A stretch of 64,000 nt of DNA from Nostoc sp. UHCC 0302. GTDB lineage: Bacteria; Cyanobacteriota; Cyanobacteriia; Cyanobacteriales; Nostocaceae. Shown here piece by piece: positions 43,016 to 52,744 of this stretch; position 1 is the first letter of the stretch; every line of letters starts with the position of its first letter. Below the pieces are notes generated by a model, which searched no databases, was not told the DNA's origin, and saw nothing but the letters and a program-made list of their open reading frames with translations. Both the position numbers and the translations under genes were made by a program. Location: NCBI RefSeq assembly GCF_038096175.1, contig NZ_CP151101.1, forward strand, positions 124,001 to 188,000, in the 5' to 3' direction.

Positions 43016-45598
43016 ATGCCACTTCCTAAAAGAACTGATCTGCGCGATCAAAATGGACAAATCGTCTTTTTTAGTCAGGATGAATTGCCGGATGTTCAGG
43101 CAACAACCCTCTCAAAAGATCTAATGGGTCGTTTTATTTGCAATACGCTTGAAGAAGTTGTCCCAGATGAAAATCAACTACTGAATTTTGATGTAGTTGT
43201 GCTAGGGGCTGGAATGTACGGAAGCTATTGTGCAGCGAAAGTTTACCAATTCACAAAAAACCCAAAAGATACAAACCAATTCGGAGAACCGAGAATTTTG
43301 GTACTCGATGCTGGACCATTCCTCTTGCCTGAACATGGACAAAATATTCCGGATATAGGTGCCAACAATCCTGATGGCGCCTTGGACACGTTCAGTCCAT
43401 CGGCTCAAACAGCACGTAATGTAGTTTGGGGGATCGGCTGGAGGAGTAATCAGCCCTATACAGGAACAGCTTACTGCGTTGGCGGAAAATCTCTGTACTG
43501 GGGCGGTTGGTGCCCTCGACTGCTCCCGGAGGATCTTGCAGAATGGCCCGAAGATGTGCGCTCCTATTTAATCGAAAAGGAATTTCTCAATCCGCTGTTC
43601 AAAACGGAGAATGTAAAAGGTGCTTATTCCGTAGTAGAGTATGAAATCGGAGTGAAACCAACTGACGACTTTATTTTTGATCCGGCAAAAGAAGCTCCGA
43701 ATTCTGATAGTGGTGTTGGATTAAACGAAGGACTGCGTGAAATCTTCAGTAAGGCTGTCAACAAGATTAATAGCACCCCAGGAGTTGACTTTCAACTAGA
43801 ACAGCCAGAAAACGCGCCGATTGCTGTTCAAACTCAGTCTTATATCTCCGGCTTATTCTCCTTGGACAAGTACAGTAGTTTACCGGGGTTGATTTCGGCA
43901 CGACGCGCAGAAGGAGCCAAGTCGGGGACACAAACTCGTCTAGCAATTGTTCCAAATGCCCACGTTGTACGTCTGAATTTACCCAAGATTGAACGAGATG
44001 GACAACAGCTCGACGGCTATAACGTTAATGGACTAACCATTCACTATAACGGGCGTTTTGTAGATCTCAAGCTGAAGCCGACAACAATTGTTGTCATTGC
44101 GATGAGCGAGTTGGAATCAACACGGCTTGCCCTAGAGTCCTTCTCAATCGCCGAGAAACGCCAACGCCAAGAATTGATGGGGGCTAACTTGCTCAATCAC
44201 TTACGCCGTGATGTAACCGTGAAAATCAAGCGTGAGAGGTTCAATGAGTTGTACAAGATTGCAACTGGCAGTAATGAAACGCTTGTAGAGCGCCCACAAA
44301 CCGCCGCATTACACCTCCAGTCCTTCAGCGACAGGGGGCGTTTTCATTTTCAAATTCAAAGCGCGGTAAATGTGGAAGGACAATCTGACGTAATTTACCG
44401 CATGATTCCCGACTTAGAGGCCGCGCGGATGATTGCCGAGCAAGGCGCTAACCTAGATGCAACCGTTAATATTGCTGTTCGAGGCATTGGCGAACTGCGA
44501 GGTGAACGGGATGGTTCGATTATTACAAAGCCCGACAAAAACTGGGCTAACCTTGCTAACGAAGATCAAAACGATCCGATCTTCCAACATCGTCGGCTTT
44601 TTACGCACTATCGAGATGAATCAAACAATGACATGTGGAAGGACATGGACGATGCCTTTGATCGCATTGCCAACGAGTTGAGTATGGAAGTTGCTCCTGA
44701 AATTAGGCAAGGACTTGGCACAACTTGGCATGAGGCGGGAACTCTGTGGATGGGAGACGATCCTTATCAATCAGTTACCGATGTTAACGGCAGGTTTCAT
44801 CATGTCGGAAATGTCGTCTGTGTCGATCAGTCAATTTTTCCCACCGTTGGCTCTGCCAACCCTGTACTGACGGGACTTACACTGGCACGCAAGGCAGCTG
44901 AGGCGATCGCCGAACGATTTAAATCGACCGAGCCACCGCCAGTCAATCCGTTCCCCGAAACTGGTATTCGTCAACTTTGGCCAAACGAGAAAGCCAAATG
45001 GAAGCGAAGTTTTGACCAGCAACCGTTAGAGCTAAACCGTGACTATTTTGAGACCCCAACGTTTAGTGTCATCAATATTGATCGAACTAATTCGCCAACA
45101 GATCAGTTACCCTTTATTTACTTCGACGAACCATTCCAGGACTTTCGACTTACCTTACAATGGATGTCTTTCCTGCTTGACGGTGATGTATCAGCAAATT
45201 CTGGTATTGTACTGCGTTCCCCACAACCTCCGTCAATCATTGATGCCGCCTTCTACGATCAATTGATCGAAGTACAAATCGATGAGACCGGATACGACTT
45301 CTTTTCAGATCAACGAACCTTTAGTAGTCCTTTACATAAAACAGGTGCTATTTATCGGTTGGCACCAGCAAAGCTGTGGGCAACAAAGCTACCATTTACA
45401 CCAGGAGAAAGCCGAGAAGGAGTTTGGAACACTTACGAGATCGAGGTTAAAGGCTCATCAATTACCGTACGGCTTAACGGTTATCTAGTTAGTAAAACAA
45501 ACGATTTACCTAGCAACCTCCAGAATTCAGGTTATATCGGCTTGCAATATCACACGGGCATAACTCACTTTGGGAACATCCGTCTAGAAGCTCTCTAA
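43016..45598 (+). CDS. GMC oxidoreductase fused to a DUF1080-like domain
   Basis: An 860-residue flavoprotein. Residues about 58-640 are a glucose-methanol-choline oxidoreductase: FDVVVLGAGMYGSYCAAKVY (FAD fold), ILVLDAGPF, TAYCVGGKSLYWGGWCPRL, and the catalytic end TTWHEAGTLWMGDD with a His plus SANPVLTGLTLARKAAEAIAERF with an Asn. This is closest in style to pyranose-2-oxidase-like sugar oxidases, which release H2O2. Residues about 665-860 form a separate concanavalin-like domain (IYFDEPFQDFRLTLQWM, NSGIVLRSP, VWNTYEIEVKGSSITVRLNG, GYIGLQYHTGITHFGNIRLE), the DUF1080/3-keto-disaccharide hydrolase pattern. It starts 36 bases after the DyP gene, with an AACAGGAG site, so the two form an operon. 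Substrate is inferred to be a sugar or glycoside. Confidence 0.88.
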   Translation: MPLPKRTDLRDQNGQIVFFSQDELPDVQATTLSKDLMGRFICNTLEEVVPDENQLLNFDVVVLGAGMYGSYCAAKVYQFTKNPKDTNQFGEPRILVLDAGPFLLPEHGQNIPDIGANNPDGALDTFSPSAQTARNVVWGIGWRSNQPYTGTAYCVGGKSLYWGGWCPRLLPEDLAEWPEDVRSYLIEKEFLNPLFKTENVKGAYSVVEYEIGVKPTDDFIFDPAKEAPNSDSGVGLNEGLREIFSKAVNKINSTPGVDFQLEQPENAPIAVQTQSYISGLFSLDKYSSLPGLISARRAEGAKSGTQTRLAIVPNAHVVRLNLPKIERDGQQLDGYNVNGLTIHYNGRFVDLKLKPTTIVVIAMSELESTRLALESFSIAEKRQRQELMGANLLNHLRRDVTVKIKRERFNELYKIATGSNETLVERPQTAALHLQSFSDRGRFHFQIQSAVNVEGQSDVIYRMIPDLEAARMIAEQGANLDATVNIAVRGIGELRGERDGSIITKPDKNWANLANEDQNDPIFQHRRLFTHYRDESNNDMWKDMDDAFDRIANELSMEVAPEIRQGLGTTWHEAGTLWMGDDPYQSVTDVNGRFHHVGNVVCVDQSIFPTVGSANPVLTGLTLARKAAEAIAERFKSTEPPPVNPFPETGIRQLWPNEKAKWKRSFDQQPLELNRDYFETPTFSVINIDRTNSPTDQLPFIYFDEPFQDFRLTLQWMSFLLDGDVSANSGIVLRSPQPPSIIDAAFYDQLIEVQIDETGYDFFSDQRTFSSPLHKTGAIYRLAPAKLWATKLPFTPGESREGVWNTYEIEVKGSSITVRLNGYLVSKTNDLPSNLQNSGYIGLQYHTGITHFGNIRLEAL

Positions 45599-45641
45599 TA
45601 GACGTAGAAAGAAAGGAAGATAGAAGGTTTTTACTCATAAT

Positions 45642-46514
45642 ATGCCTGTTGCTGAAATGAAGAAGCTGACTGAGTTGGTGGAAGAGTGGTTGGACGTGCA
45701 TCACGGTAAAGCAAGAGCTTCGTATCACAATACCATTTGCAAGTTCCTAACTTTTACCTCGGTGGACGCGATCGCTCTAATTCAGATCCGCCACGTCTGG
45801 GATTGGTTGGATTTCTTGCAAGAGGCAGATACGACTAAGGTTAAGCATCTCAATATCCTCAAGGCGTTTTTTTCCTATGTGACCAGTTTGGAGAAACCGC
45901 CCCTGACTCGCAGTCCGATCCCCAAGCAGTTCAAGTTGCCCAAGCCGAAAGACACCTTGGTGGAGCGTATTCTTACACCGGAGGATGTGGATGCGATGAT
46001 TGCAGCGACGACTGACACGCGCAATCGGTTAATTTTAAAAACTCTGTATTTAACTGGGATTCGGGTATCTGAGTTGTGCGGGTTGCGTTGGAAAAATGCG
46101 ATTGCTTCTCGTTCTGGTGGTGGGCAGATTAATGTTTACGGCAAGGGTGGGCGCACTCGTAGAGTTCACGTCCCCCAATCGCTATGGCTGGAATTAATGG
46201 CACTGCGCGGCGAAGCGTTGAAGGATGCGCCTGTGTTTGCCAGTGCTACGGGTAGACCCTTGGCTCCTTCCCATATTGACTGAGTGGTGAAAAGGGCGGC
46301 GAGGGCAGCAGAATTAGAGAATGCCATGAATGTTTCAGCGCACTGGTTTAGGCACAGTCATGCTACCCACGCATTAGATGAAGGCGTTCCGCTGCATTTG
46401 GTACAGGCAACTCTTAGGCATACAAGTTTGGATACTACGAGTTAATATCTGCACGTTAGCCCTGATAGGAGTTCTGAAGAGGTTTTAGTGAAGCGATGGT
46501 CATCACAATTTTAA
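45642..46514 (+). pseudogene. Tyrosine recombinase (XerC/D-like integrase) with two in-frame stops
   Basis: The frame from ATG 45642 encodes a SAM-like core-binding N-terminus (VEEWLDVHHGKARASYHNTICKFLTF) and the catalytic domain with the first Arg in YLTGIRVSELCGLRW and KGGRTRRVHVP. A TGA at 46281 interrupts it; the same frame continues VVKRAARAAELENAMNVSAHWFRHSHATHALDEG with the HxxR box and LRHTSLDTTS, then a TAA, then YLHVSPDRS with the nucleophilic tyrosine immediately after it, ending at 46514. Single changes (TGG to TGA, AAA or CAA to TAA) explain both. All catalytic boxes are otherwise preserved, so the inactivation is recent. Confidence 0.88.
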
Positions 46515-46738
46515 TTAGCGATTGCCCAAAGGGCAGTGCGGGACGCAATCGACCTCCACCGATTATCTGTGTCTGATAAAGCCCAAGTTTGATATCAAAC
46601 ACCCAAAAGTAAAAAATCCAGGCTCTTCGGTTATTTTTATGGAAACCCTGGTTCAAAATTATTGAAAGCTTTACCCTGTAGGCATTTAATTTAAAACAGC
46701 ACCGTAATTCTTTATAAACCTTGCCCTACAAGTGTTTT

Positions 46739-48573
46739 CCCGGATTTCTCACAAGTGAGAAAAAATCATTGAGATGAGTAAAACTTAAAGTAAATTATTT
46801 TATACAACACTAAACTATAATCAACAACAGATTATGACAACGTGTAAACCGAAACTACAAAGACAAATATGATACATTCTAAACAATAAATACTAAAGCA
46901 AAGATTATTGAAAATGATAAATAGACAGCCTAAAGCTAGGGTTAAATCAATGAAATCTACCCAAGTTAAAGCTAATAACTATAATTCCAATTAGCTGAAA
47001 ATCAACCAGAACAGTTTAGCCGAGATAAATAGCTGTAAGCTGTTGCAAAAATATTCTTGTATGGACAATCTCTACTAATAGCGATTAAAATATATCGGCT
47101 ATTAACAGTAATAACGGCTCCCAATTTCAGTAACTTTGTACGAACAGTTCCAACAGTAGCATTTTTGAGTTCGCTTGTTGTTAAACATTGCTCTCGGAGA
47201 GCGTTTATCAAAATATAAGCAACAGAAGAAAACCACAGACGTAGTTGATTTCCAGCAAATGTATGAGTACTAGTTCTATCACTTTTTAGTGATAACTTCT
47301 GTTCTTTTAAACGATTCTCCATATCACCTCGTGGGCAATACTTCTGGGTATAAAGTCGTCCTGGAGGCACTAATTTAGTAGGGAGTGAAGTGACAACAAA
47401 ACGAGTACTTACCCCTGACTTACTATACTCAATTTTTGAGACAACACGGCGATTACGGCTCCAAGATTTTAAAGTTTTATAATCAAGCGAACAATACCAA
47501 ACTGAGTTATCAACAAAGGCTGCTGCTTGTTTTTTCAAGTCATCTGACGGAGTAAATAAAGTTTCAAAAAACTCTACTACAGTTTCCAGTTTTTGCGAAT
47601 ATTCAAGATAAGCCCGGTATTGGGTTGGTTGGGATAGTTGAATTAACCGACTATTCTGGGCTAACCCAAAGACATAATCTACTCCAACTTGAGATTCACA
47701 CCAACTCATAATATCTTCTCTCGAATACGCACTATCTCCACGTACAATAATTTTCACATTATCCCAACGTAAACGTATTAGTTTTATTACTCGTTGCAAT
47801 TCTGATAATGCACCCGACGCTGGATCTACATTAGAAGCACGAAGCTTTGCTGCAATTAAATGTTTACCGCAGAAAATATAAAGTGGAGCATAACAATATC
47901 CTCTATAATAAGGGTTAAAAAACACTTCTTCTTGATTGCCATGCACTAAATCATCAGTCACGTCCAAGTCTAAAATTATCTGTCGTGGTGCTTTGGAGTA
48001 GGATTCTAAAAATATTTCAACTAATAATTTCTCTATAGCTTCTGCATCATGTCCAATGCGATGATATCGACTTGATGCTCTTGATTCAACAGTTTCTGGA
48101 CAGTGTTCGATACGATTTAAAGTGCTTTTACCTGCTAGGACTGGTAGTTCTTTTTCTGAACCCATTATTTTCCCTAGCGCCAGGATAAACATTGGATCGT
48201 GACGCAGTTCCTCGTGGTCGTTTAAGTCTTCATAACCCATTATCAAACCATATATTCTCTGCGTGATTAGGCTTTCTACTGAATGGTCAATTCTATTGGA
48301 ATCTCGGTAATCTTTAAAACATCTTGCTACTCGCGATGTAATTTCTCTTTTTCGGTCTAGCTCCGCAATTAAAGTCAATCCTGCATCTGATGTTACCCTC
48401 TCACCCTTGAAATTAACTACGACTGGACATGATTTAACTTGTTCAAATTTGAACTGTTCCGGTATACAATCTGTTTTCTGAGGGGTCATGCTTAAAACTG
48501 CTGGAATTCATGTGCAATAGATATTTTGGCAGTTTTTGACTCCTCTTTTCTCCGGCTTTGTGAGAAATCCGGG
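46739..48573 (-). mobile_element. IS1380-family insertion sequence, intact
   Basis: Perfect 16-bp terminal repeats CCCGGATTTCTCACAA (46739-46754) and its complement (48558-48573) enclose a single full-length transposase. TTTT on both sides is the target duplication. It sits inside a MITE. Confidence 0.93.
47002..48489 (-). CDS. IS1380-family transposase, intact
   Basis: One uninterrupted 495-codon frame in the DDE group 1 family. N-terminal GERVTSDAGLTLIAELDRK, DHEELRHDPMFILALG, AGKSTLNRIEHCPE, catalytic IILDLDVTDDLVHGNQE and IIVRGDSAYSREDIMSWCE, then RRVVSKIEY, KYCPRGDMENRLKEQK with the Glu, and THTFAGNQLRLWFSSVAYILINALR. The start, ATG preceded by AATTCCAGCAGTTTTAAGC on the minus strand, agrees with the other copy (MTPxxTDxIPxQFxFEQ). 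It could mobilise itself and perhaps the broken copy at 5476-7308, although the terminal repeats of the two differ at a few positions, and overall protein identity is far from complete, so they are separate lineages. Confidence 0.93.
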   Translation of the reverse strand: MTPQKTDCIPEQFKFEQVKSCPVVVNFKGERVTSDAGLTLIAELDRKREITSRVARCFKDYRDSNRIDHSVESLITQRIYGLIMGYEDLNDHEELRHDPMFILALGKIMGSEKELPVLAGKSTLNRIEHCPETVESRASSRYHRIGHDAEAIEKLLVEIFLESYSKAPRQIILDLDVTDDLVHGNQEEVFFNPYYRGYCYAPLYIFCGKHLIAAKLRASNVDPASGALSELQRVIKLIRLRWDNVKIIVRGDSAYSREDIMSWCESQVGVDYVFGLAQNSRLIQLSQPTQYRAYLEYSQKLETVVEFFETLFTPSDDLKKQAAAFVDNSVWYCSLDYKTLKSWSRNRRVVSKIEYSKSGVSTRFVVTSLPTKLVPPGRLYTQKYCPRGDMENRLKEQKLSLKSDRTSTHTFAGNQLRLWFSSVAYILINALREQCLTTSELKNATVGTVRTKLLKLGAVITVNSRYILIAISRDCPYKNIFATAYSYLSRLNCSG

Positions 48574-48680
48574 TTTTGTTGCAATCAATCCTCAACTACC
48601 ATAAAAGGGACGCAAGAGCCAAAATCCAAAGCCTTAAAACTTAGCGACACCTTATTTGACCCCATTTATTGTAGTTTTTA

Positions 48681-48792
48681 GGCTCTATCGGGTTTGATAT
48701 GCTAATGTAACAGACGATACAAAATAGTGGGTTGCTTTGCTTAATCTGTTGGAATATAGCTGTTGATTCAGCATAGTTTAGACGATAGAGCC
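48681..48792 (-). repeat. 112-bp MITE (GGCTCTATCG ends), copy 2
   Basis: It begins GGCTCTATCGGGTTTGATAT and ends with GACGATAGAGCC; it is the reverse complement of 31584-31695 with a few changes and the same length. The flanks AGTTTTTA and AGTTTTAT are an imperfect 8-bp duplication. Confidence 0.85.
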
Positions 48793-49020
48793 AGTTTTAT
48801 TAGGTTAAACTTAAAAATCATTTTTATTGAACAGTATTTTTGCTATATCCGCCTCCAATACTAAGGGTTAAATGCAATAAATTTGCCTTGTTTTTATGGG
48901 GATTCATCTCCCCTGAAAAACTAAAAAAATAAACAAAATATATTTCTAAAGTTAGAGGAATAACCGACAGTGTAATACGTAATGTTGAATTTTAACAAGC
49001 AACTAAATTTGTAATAAATT

Positions 49021-50916
49021 ATGTACGAAGAATTTGGTGTTGTTACTGCTAGTAACAACGTTACTTTTAAGCTGTTCTTTCCAAGCAGTAATAAAGATCC
49101 AGCACAATATATCAAAGGGGGAATACCGCACATCAAAAATATTAAAATCGTAGGTGATTTTCAAGGCAAGATTAATCATGAAAATTGGAATATCAACAAT
49201 GCTCCAGAAATGACCCGACAAGACCATCCAAAAGGATGGTTATATGATTATAAAACTACTCTACCTGATGGCTTTTATCAATACAAATTCTTTGTCACAT
49301 TTGAAAATGGTGAACAAAGATGGTGCAATGACCCTTGCACAAAATACAGTGGTCAAGATCCAAATCATGAAAATTCTGCTTTTGTTGTTGGTGGAAACCG
49401 AGTTCAAAACGTCAAATCTATAGATAACCGCCTGACACAAAAGGATTTAATAATATATGAAATCATGATTGATGATTTTGTTGAAAAGCTATTTGCTCAT
49501 AGCAATCCCCAAGCTCAAGGAAAAGCTCCCTTGGATATAATTAGAGAAAAAATTAATTATTTGGTAGATTTGGGTATTAATGCTGTTGAATTTATGCCCT
49601 GGACAGCTACTTATGGTCGTAATTTTAGTTGGGGATACAATCCATTTTTATATTTTGCTGTTGAAGACCGTTATACAAATCCAAAATCTCCCGAATTAGG
49701 GGCTAATCTTGATAGGTTATTTAGGCTACAGATGCTAATTGATGAGCTTCATAGCCGTAATATCCATGTGATTATGGATGGTGTTTTCAACCATGTAGAT
49801 GTAGATAAAAATAACCCAGGTAGAGGCTTCCCCTATTATTGGCTGTACCAGAATCCTCAAGATTCACCTTTTGTTGGTAATTTCGAGGGTGGAGGTTTTT
49901 TGGAAGAACTAAATTTTGATAACAAATGTACTCAAGAATTTATATTCGATATATGCAAATATTGGCTAGATACATATCAAATTGATGGTATACGTTTTGA
50001 TTATACTTTGGGATTTTTCCGTAGAGATGGTGTAGATCCTGGAATTAGTAGGCTTATTTCAAATTTGCGTGGTTATCTATATGGTACTAATCGAACAAAT
50101 ATTGCTTTGATGATAGAACATTTAACTGATAATAGATATCAGGCAATTGATGATACCAATAGAATTGGTGCAACAGGTTGTTGGTATGATACTTTAATGT
50201 TTCAGGCTTTTGACTCTGGTGCATCTGGCAACGTTAATACGTCAATCATGAGGGACCTGCATACCAGTAGAGATTTTTATCCAGGCAATAATCCTGTAAT
50301 ATACATTGAGAATCATGACCACAGCACTTTAGTTAATAAAGTTGGTGGTTCTAGAGTTGGTGTCTCTAGAGAGGAAAATTGGTTTAAAACTCAGCCTTAT
50401 TCTATGGCACTGTTGACATTGCCTGGTACAGTACTGATTCATAATGGTCAGGAATTTGGTGATGAATATTATTTGCCGGAAAGTGGATCTGATCGTGTAC
50501 GCTCCAGACCAGTTAATTGGGAACGCAGTACTGATTTTACAGGTAGTAGATTAATTGACTTGTACAAAAAACTGATTCAGATTAGGAAAGATTATCCTTC
50601 ACTGCGTTCACCTTTCTTTTACCCTGATAATTATGACGAGAGAAATACTAAATTCAATAATCAAGGTTATGGTGTTGATATTGACAAGGATGTTATCATT
50701 TATCATCGCTGGGGTATAGGAAAAGATGGTCAATTGGAAAAATTTATTATCACCTTAAATTGCTCAAGTTTTGAGCAATTTGTCGATGTTCCTTTCCCCC
50801 ACAACGGTCGATGGCAAGACTTGTTAACTGATGAAGAATTCCAAGTTGAAGTGTATTGGCTGAACCATCAAAAATTAAACTCTAATTGGGGAAAAATTTA
50901 TTACGCAAAAGTTTAA
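49021..50916 (+). CDS. GH13-family alpha-glucan-active enzyme
   Basis: The 631-residue protein has an N-terminal beta-sandwich resembling the CBM48/early-set module of branching enzymes (FKLFFPSS, IKIVGDFQGK, GWLYDYKTTLPDGFYQYKFFV), then the catalytic barrel with the four conserved GH13 regions: DGVFNH, DGIRFDYT with nucleophile D327, LMIEHLTD with acid/base E366, and YIENHDHS with D433. A short C-terminal all-beta domain follows. No signal peptide is present, so it acts on intracellular glucan. Branching, debranching or amylase activity cannot be separated by eye. It is a single gene; its 5' side is crowded by IS1380 and a MITE, which leave about 230 bases for a promoter. Confidence 0.9.
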   Translation: MYEEFGVVTASNNVTFKLFFPSSNKDPAQYIKGGIPHIKNIKIVGDFQGKINHENWNINNAPEMTRQDHPKGWLYDYKTTLPDGFYQYKFFVTFENGEQRWCNDPCTKYSGQDPNHENSAFVVGGNRVQNVKSIDNRLTQKDLIIYEIMIDDFVEKLFAHSNPQAQGKAPLDIIREKINYLVDLGINAVEFMPWTATYGRNFSWGYNPFLYFAVEDRYTNPKSPELGANLDRLFRLQMLIDELHSRNIHVIMDGVFNHVDVDKNNPGRGFPYYWLYQNPQDSPFVGNFEGGGFLEELNFDNKCTQEFIFDICKYWLDTYQIDGIRFDYTLGFFRRDGVDPGISRLISNLRGYLYGTNRTNIALMIEHLTDNRYQAIDDTNRIGATGCWYDTLMFQAFDSGASGNVNTSIMRDLHTSRDFYPGNNPVIYIENHDHSTLVNKVGGSRVGVSREENWFKTQPYSMALLTLPGTVLIHNGQEFGDEYYLPESGSDRVRSRPVNWERSTDFTGSRLIDLYKKLIQIRKDYPSLRSPFFYPDNYDERNTKFNNQGYGVDIDKDVIIYHRWGIGKDGQLEKFIITLNCSSFEQFVDVPFPHNGRWQDLLTDEEFQVEVYWLNHQKLNSNWGKIYYAKV

Positions 50917-51655
50917 TTTGATAAGCATATTTATGCTAAGAAGGTTCCTCGGTTTCAAATTTTAAATCATTCAATTTCAGTCTAAATTTTGAACTTTTCG
51001 TCTTAGATATGGTTCAAAACTACTTTGAAATAAAATTGAGTGATGGGCCAAACCGATTATCTATGTTTGACAAAGCCTTAGATTTTATGTCATCTAATTT
51101 CTAACGTATAAACACCCACGCATAAAATATGAAAATTTCATAGTACCCACATAGGCACTATAAAATTATTGTTGAGTTTTGCATAATACGAAAGCAAAGA
51201 AGGCAGAAAGCTCATCTTTGAAAAAAGTTTCCAAGCAAGGCTCAAGCTCAACGACTATGTTCGTTTGATATAGATACACTACAGCAACTTTTTAGAAGGA
51301 AATAACCCTGATAGTAGTTTCCTCACTTCTATCCCTATTTTAATAATTTTTAGCTCATCCTCTTAGATATTAAGAACTCATCTGAGTAGGCAAGTACAAC
51401 TAAAGTCTGGGACTAAAGTGTGTAGGGTGATCGCCGAGATACGCGAACTAATCACACTTTTGCAGGTATCTTGGCGGACACCCGTGTAGTTTTTAAGCAG
51501 CATGCTGGGAAATAAATTTAGTCCATATTTAGAAGAAATAAAGTGCTGGAGCATTCTACAATCACAAGACGATGACTAGAAAAATCAACGCCAAAATCAA
51601 GGCGCTGGTCAGGAAAACTTTTGGCAATATTTTATTTTTAAAGAGGACTTTCACA
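50917..51655. other. Intergenic region without a gene
   Basis: No convincing frame. A 25-base patch CCGATTATCTATGTTTGACA near 51055 repeats, with a few changes, one at 46558 (CCGATTATCTGTGTCTGATA). The GGCGATCG-type HIP sites are absent here. The patatin gene's ribosome binding site AGAGGA lies at the right edge. Confidence 0.3.
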
Positions 51656-52726
51656 ATGGCCCCCAACACTCGTTGTATTTTATCTTGCGATGGTGGCGGA
51701 ATTCGAGGAATTGTAACTGCTACTTTACTGGAGCGTTTAGAGGCTAAACTCAAAGCTATACAACCAGATAAACAACTCCGTGAATATTTCGACATCATCG
51801 CTGGAACTTCTACAGGAAGCATTATTGCCTGTGGGGTGTCTAAGGGATATCCAGCTGGTCAGATTAGACAAATTTACGAGGAACGGGGAATTAAAATTTT
51901 CCCAAAGTTCTGGCAAGTGTTTAAGAGTTTAATCAGCCGCATCACGTTTGGTTACAGTCAACCCATTTATGATGGCAAGGGGCTAGAAGAAGTTCTTCAA
52001 AATGGTATTATTTTTGGTAAAGAGCTATTCAATAGCTTACCCGTATGCACACTTGTAACTTGCTACGATGCTTACAACCGTCAAGCTGTTGTGTTTGTTA
52101 GCACTGAATCCAGCACTGCACAAATTCCAATCTGGCAAGTTTGTAGATCGTCTGCTGCTGCGCCTGTTGCGTTTCCAGCTTACTTGCTGAAAGAAAGTAA
52201 CTTTATCGCGTTCTGGAAAAAAGAATTGCAGAACAAGAGCGGTTTGGGTATTCCAACTTATAAGGGAGAGGAAGTCGTTCCGCTAATTGATGGAGGTATA
52301 TTTGCCAATAATCCGGCGATGTGCGCGATCGCCAATCGCTGAGTCTGGGATGACCAACCTTCACGTAAAGACTTAGTGGTTGCTTCGTTTGGGACAGGGC
52401 AAAATGTTAAGGCGATTGGGGTCGAGGAAGCGCTGGGTTGGGGCGGTCTTGATTGGGCAAGTCCTCTCAAAGGTATCCCTCTTTTGGATGTGCTGTTTGA
52501 CGGCTCTAGTGATGCAGTAGATTACGTGAGCAATAAGCTGTTAGATCCTGAAAAGGATTATCGCTTCCAGCCTACGTTGATGGAGGATCTTCCTGCGTTT
52601 AATGCAGGGGAGGAGAATATTGCCAAGCTTGTGAAGGCAGCCCTCAAGTATCTGGAACGGAGTGAGGTAGATAAGAGGTTAAATGCACTTGCCAATATCT
52701 TGATAGAGCGCTCTATCACACTTTAG
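51656..52726 (+). pseudogene. Patatin-like phospholipase with one in-frame stop
   Basis: AGAGGA lies just upstream of ATG 51656 (MAPNTRCILSCDGGGIRG). The first part has the oxyanion DGGGIRG, the nucleophile elbow GTSTGS and VPLIDGGIFANNPA with the catalytic DGG. A TGA at 52340 then interrupts the frame, which continues without shift as VWDDQPSRKDLVVASFGTGQ to 52726 with the usual patatin C-terminal features (SFGTG, a helical tail). The nonsense change is single-base; both catalytic residues precede it, so a truncated 228-residue product might keep some activity. A frame start at 51572 adds 28 basic residues but lacks a ribosome binding site. Acyl hydrolase acting on membrane lipid is the family role. 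Confidence 0.85.
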
Positions 52727-52744
52727 ATTTATTAAAAAGATACT

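Larger units (their letters stand above)
46621..48620 (-). repeat. 161-bp MITE copy 2, split by IS1380
   Basis: The two halves, 46621-46738 and 48574-48620, join to the reverse complement of the 34726-34886 element. An 8-bp target duplication AAAATCCA flanks the whole (46613-46620 and 48621-48628). Subtracting the 1835-bp IS1380 and one TTTT leaves exactly 161 bp. Confidence 0.92.

Noticed and set aside
46279-52342. TGA codons in the integrase and patatin genes as recoded selenocysteine or read-through sites
   Set aside because: Neither position is a redox site, no selenocysteine insertion element or machinery is visible, and the integrase has a TAA as well; simple nonsense mutations explain them.
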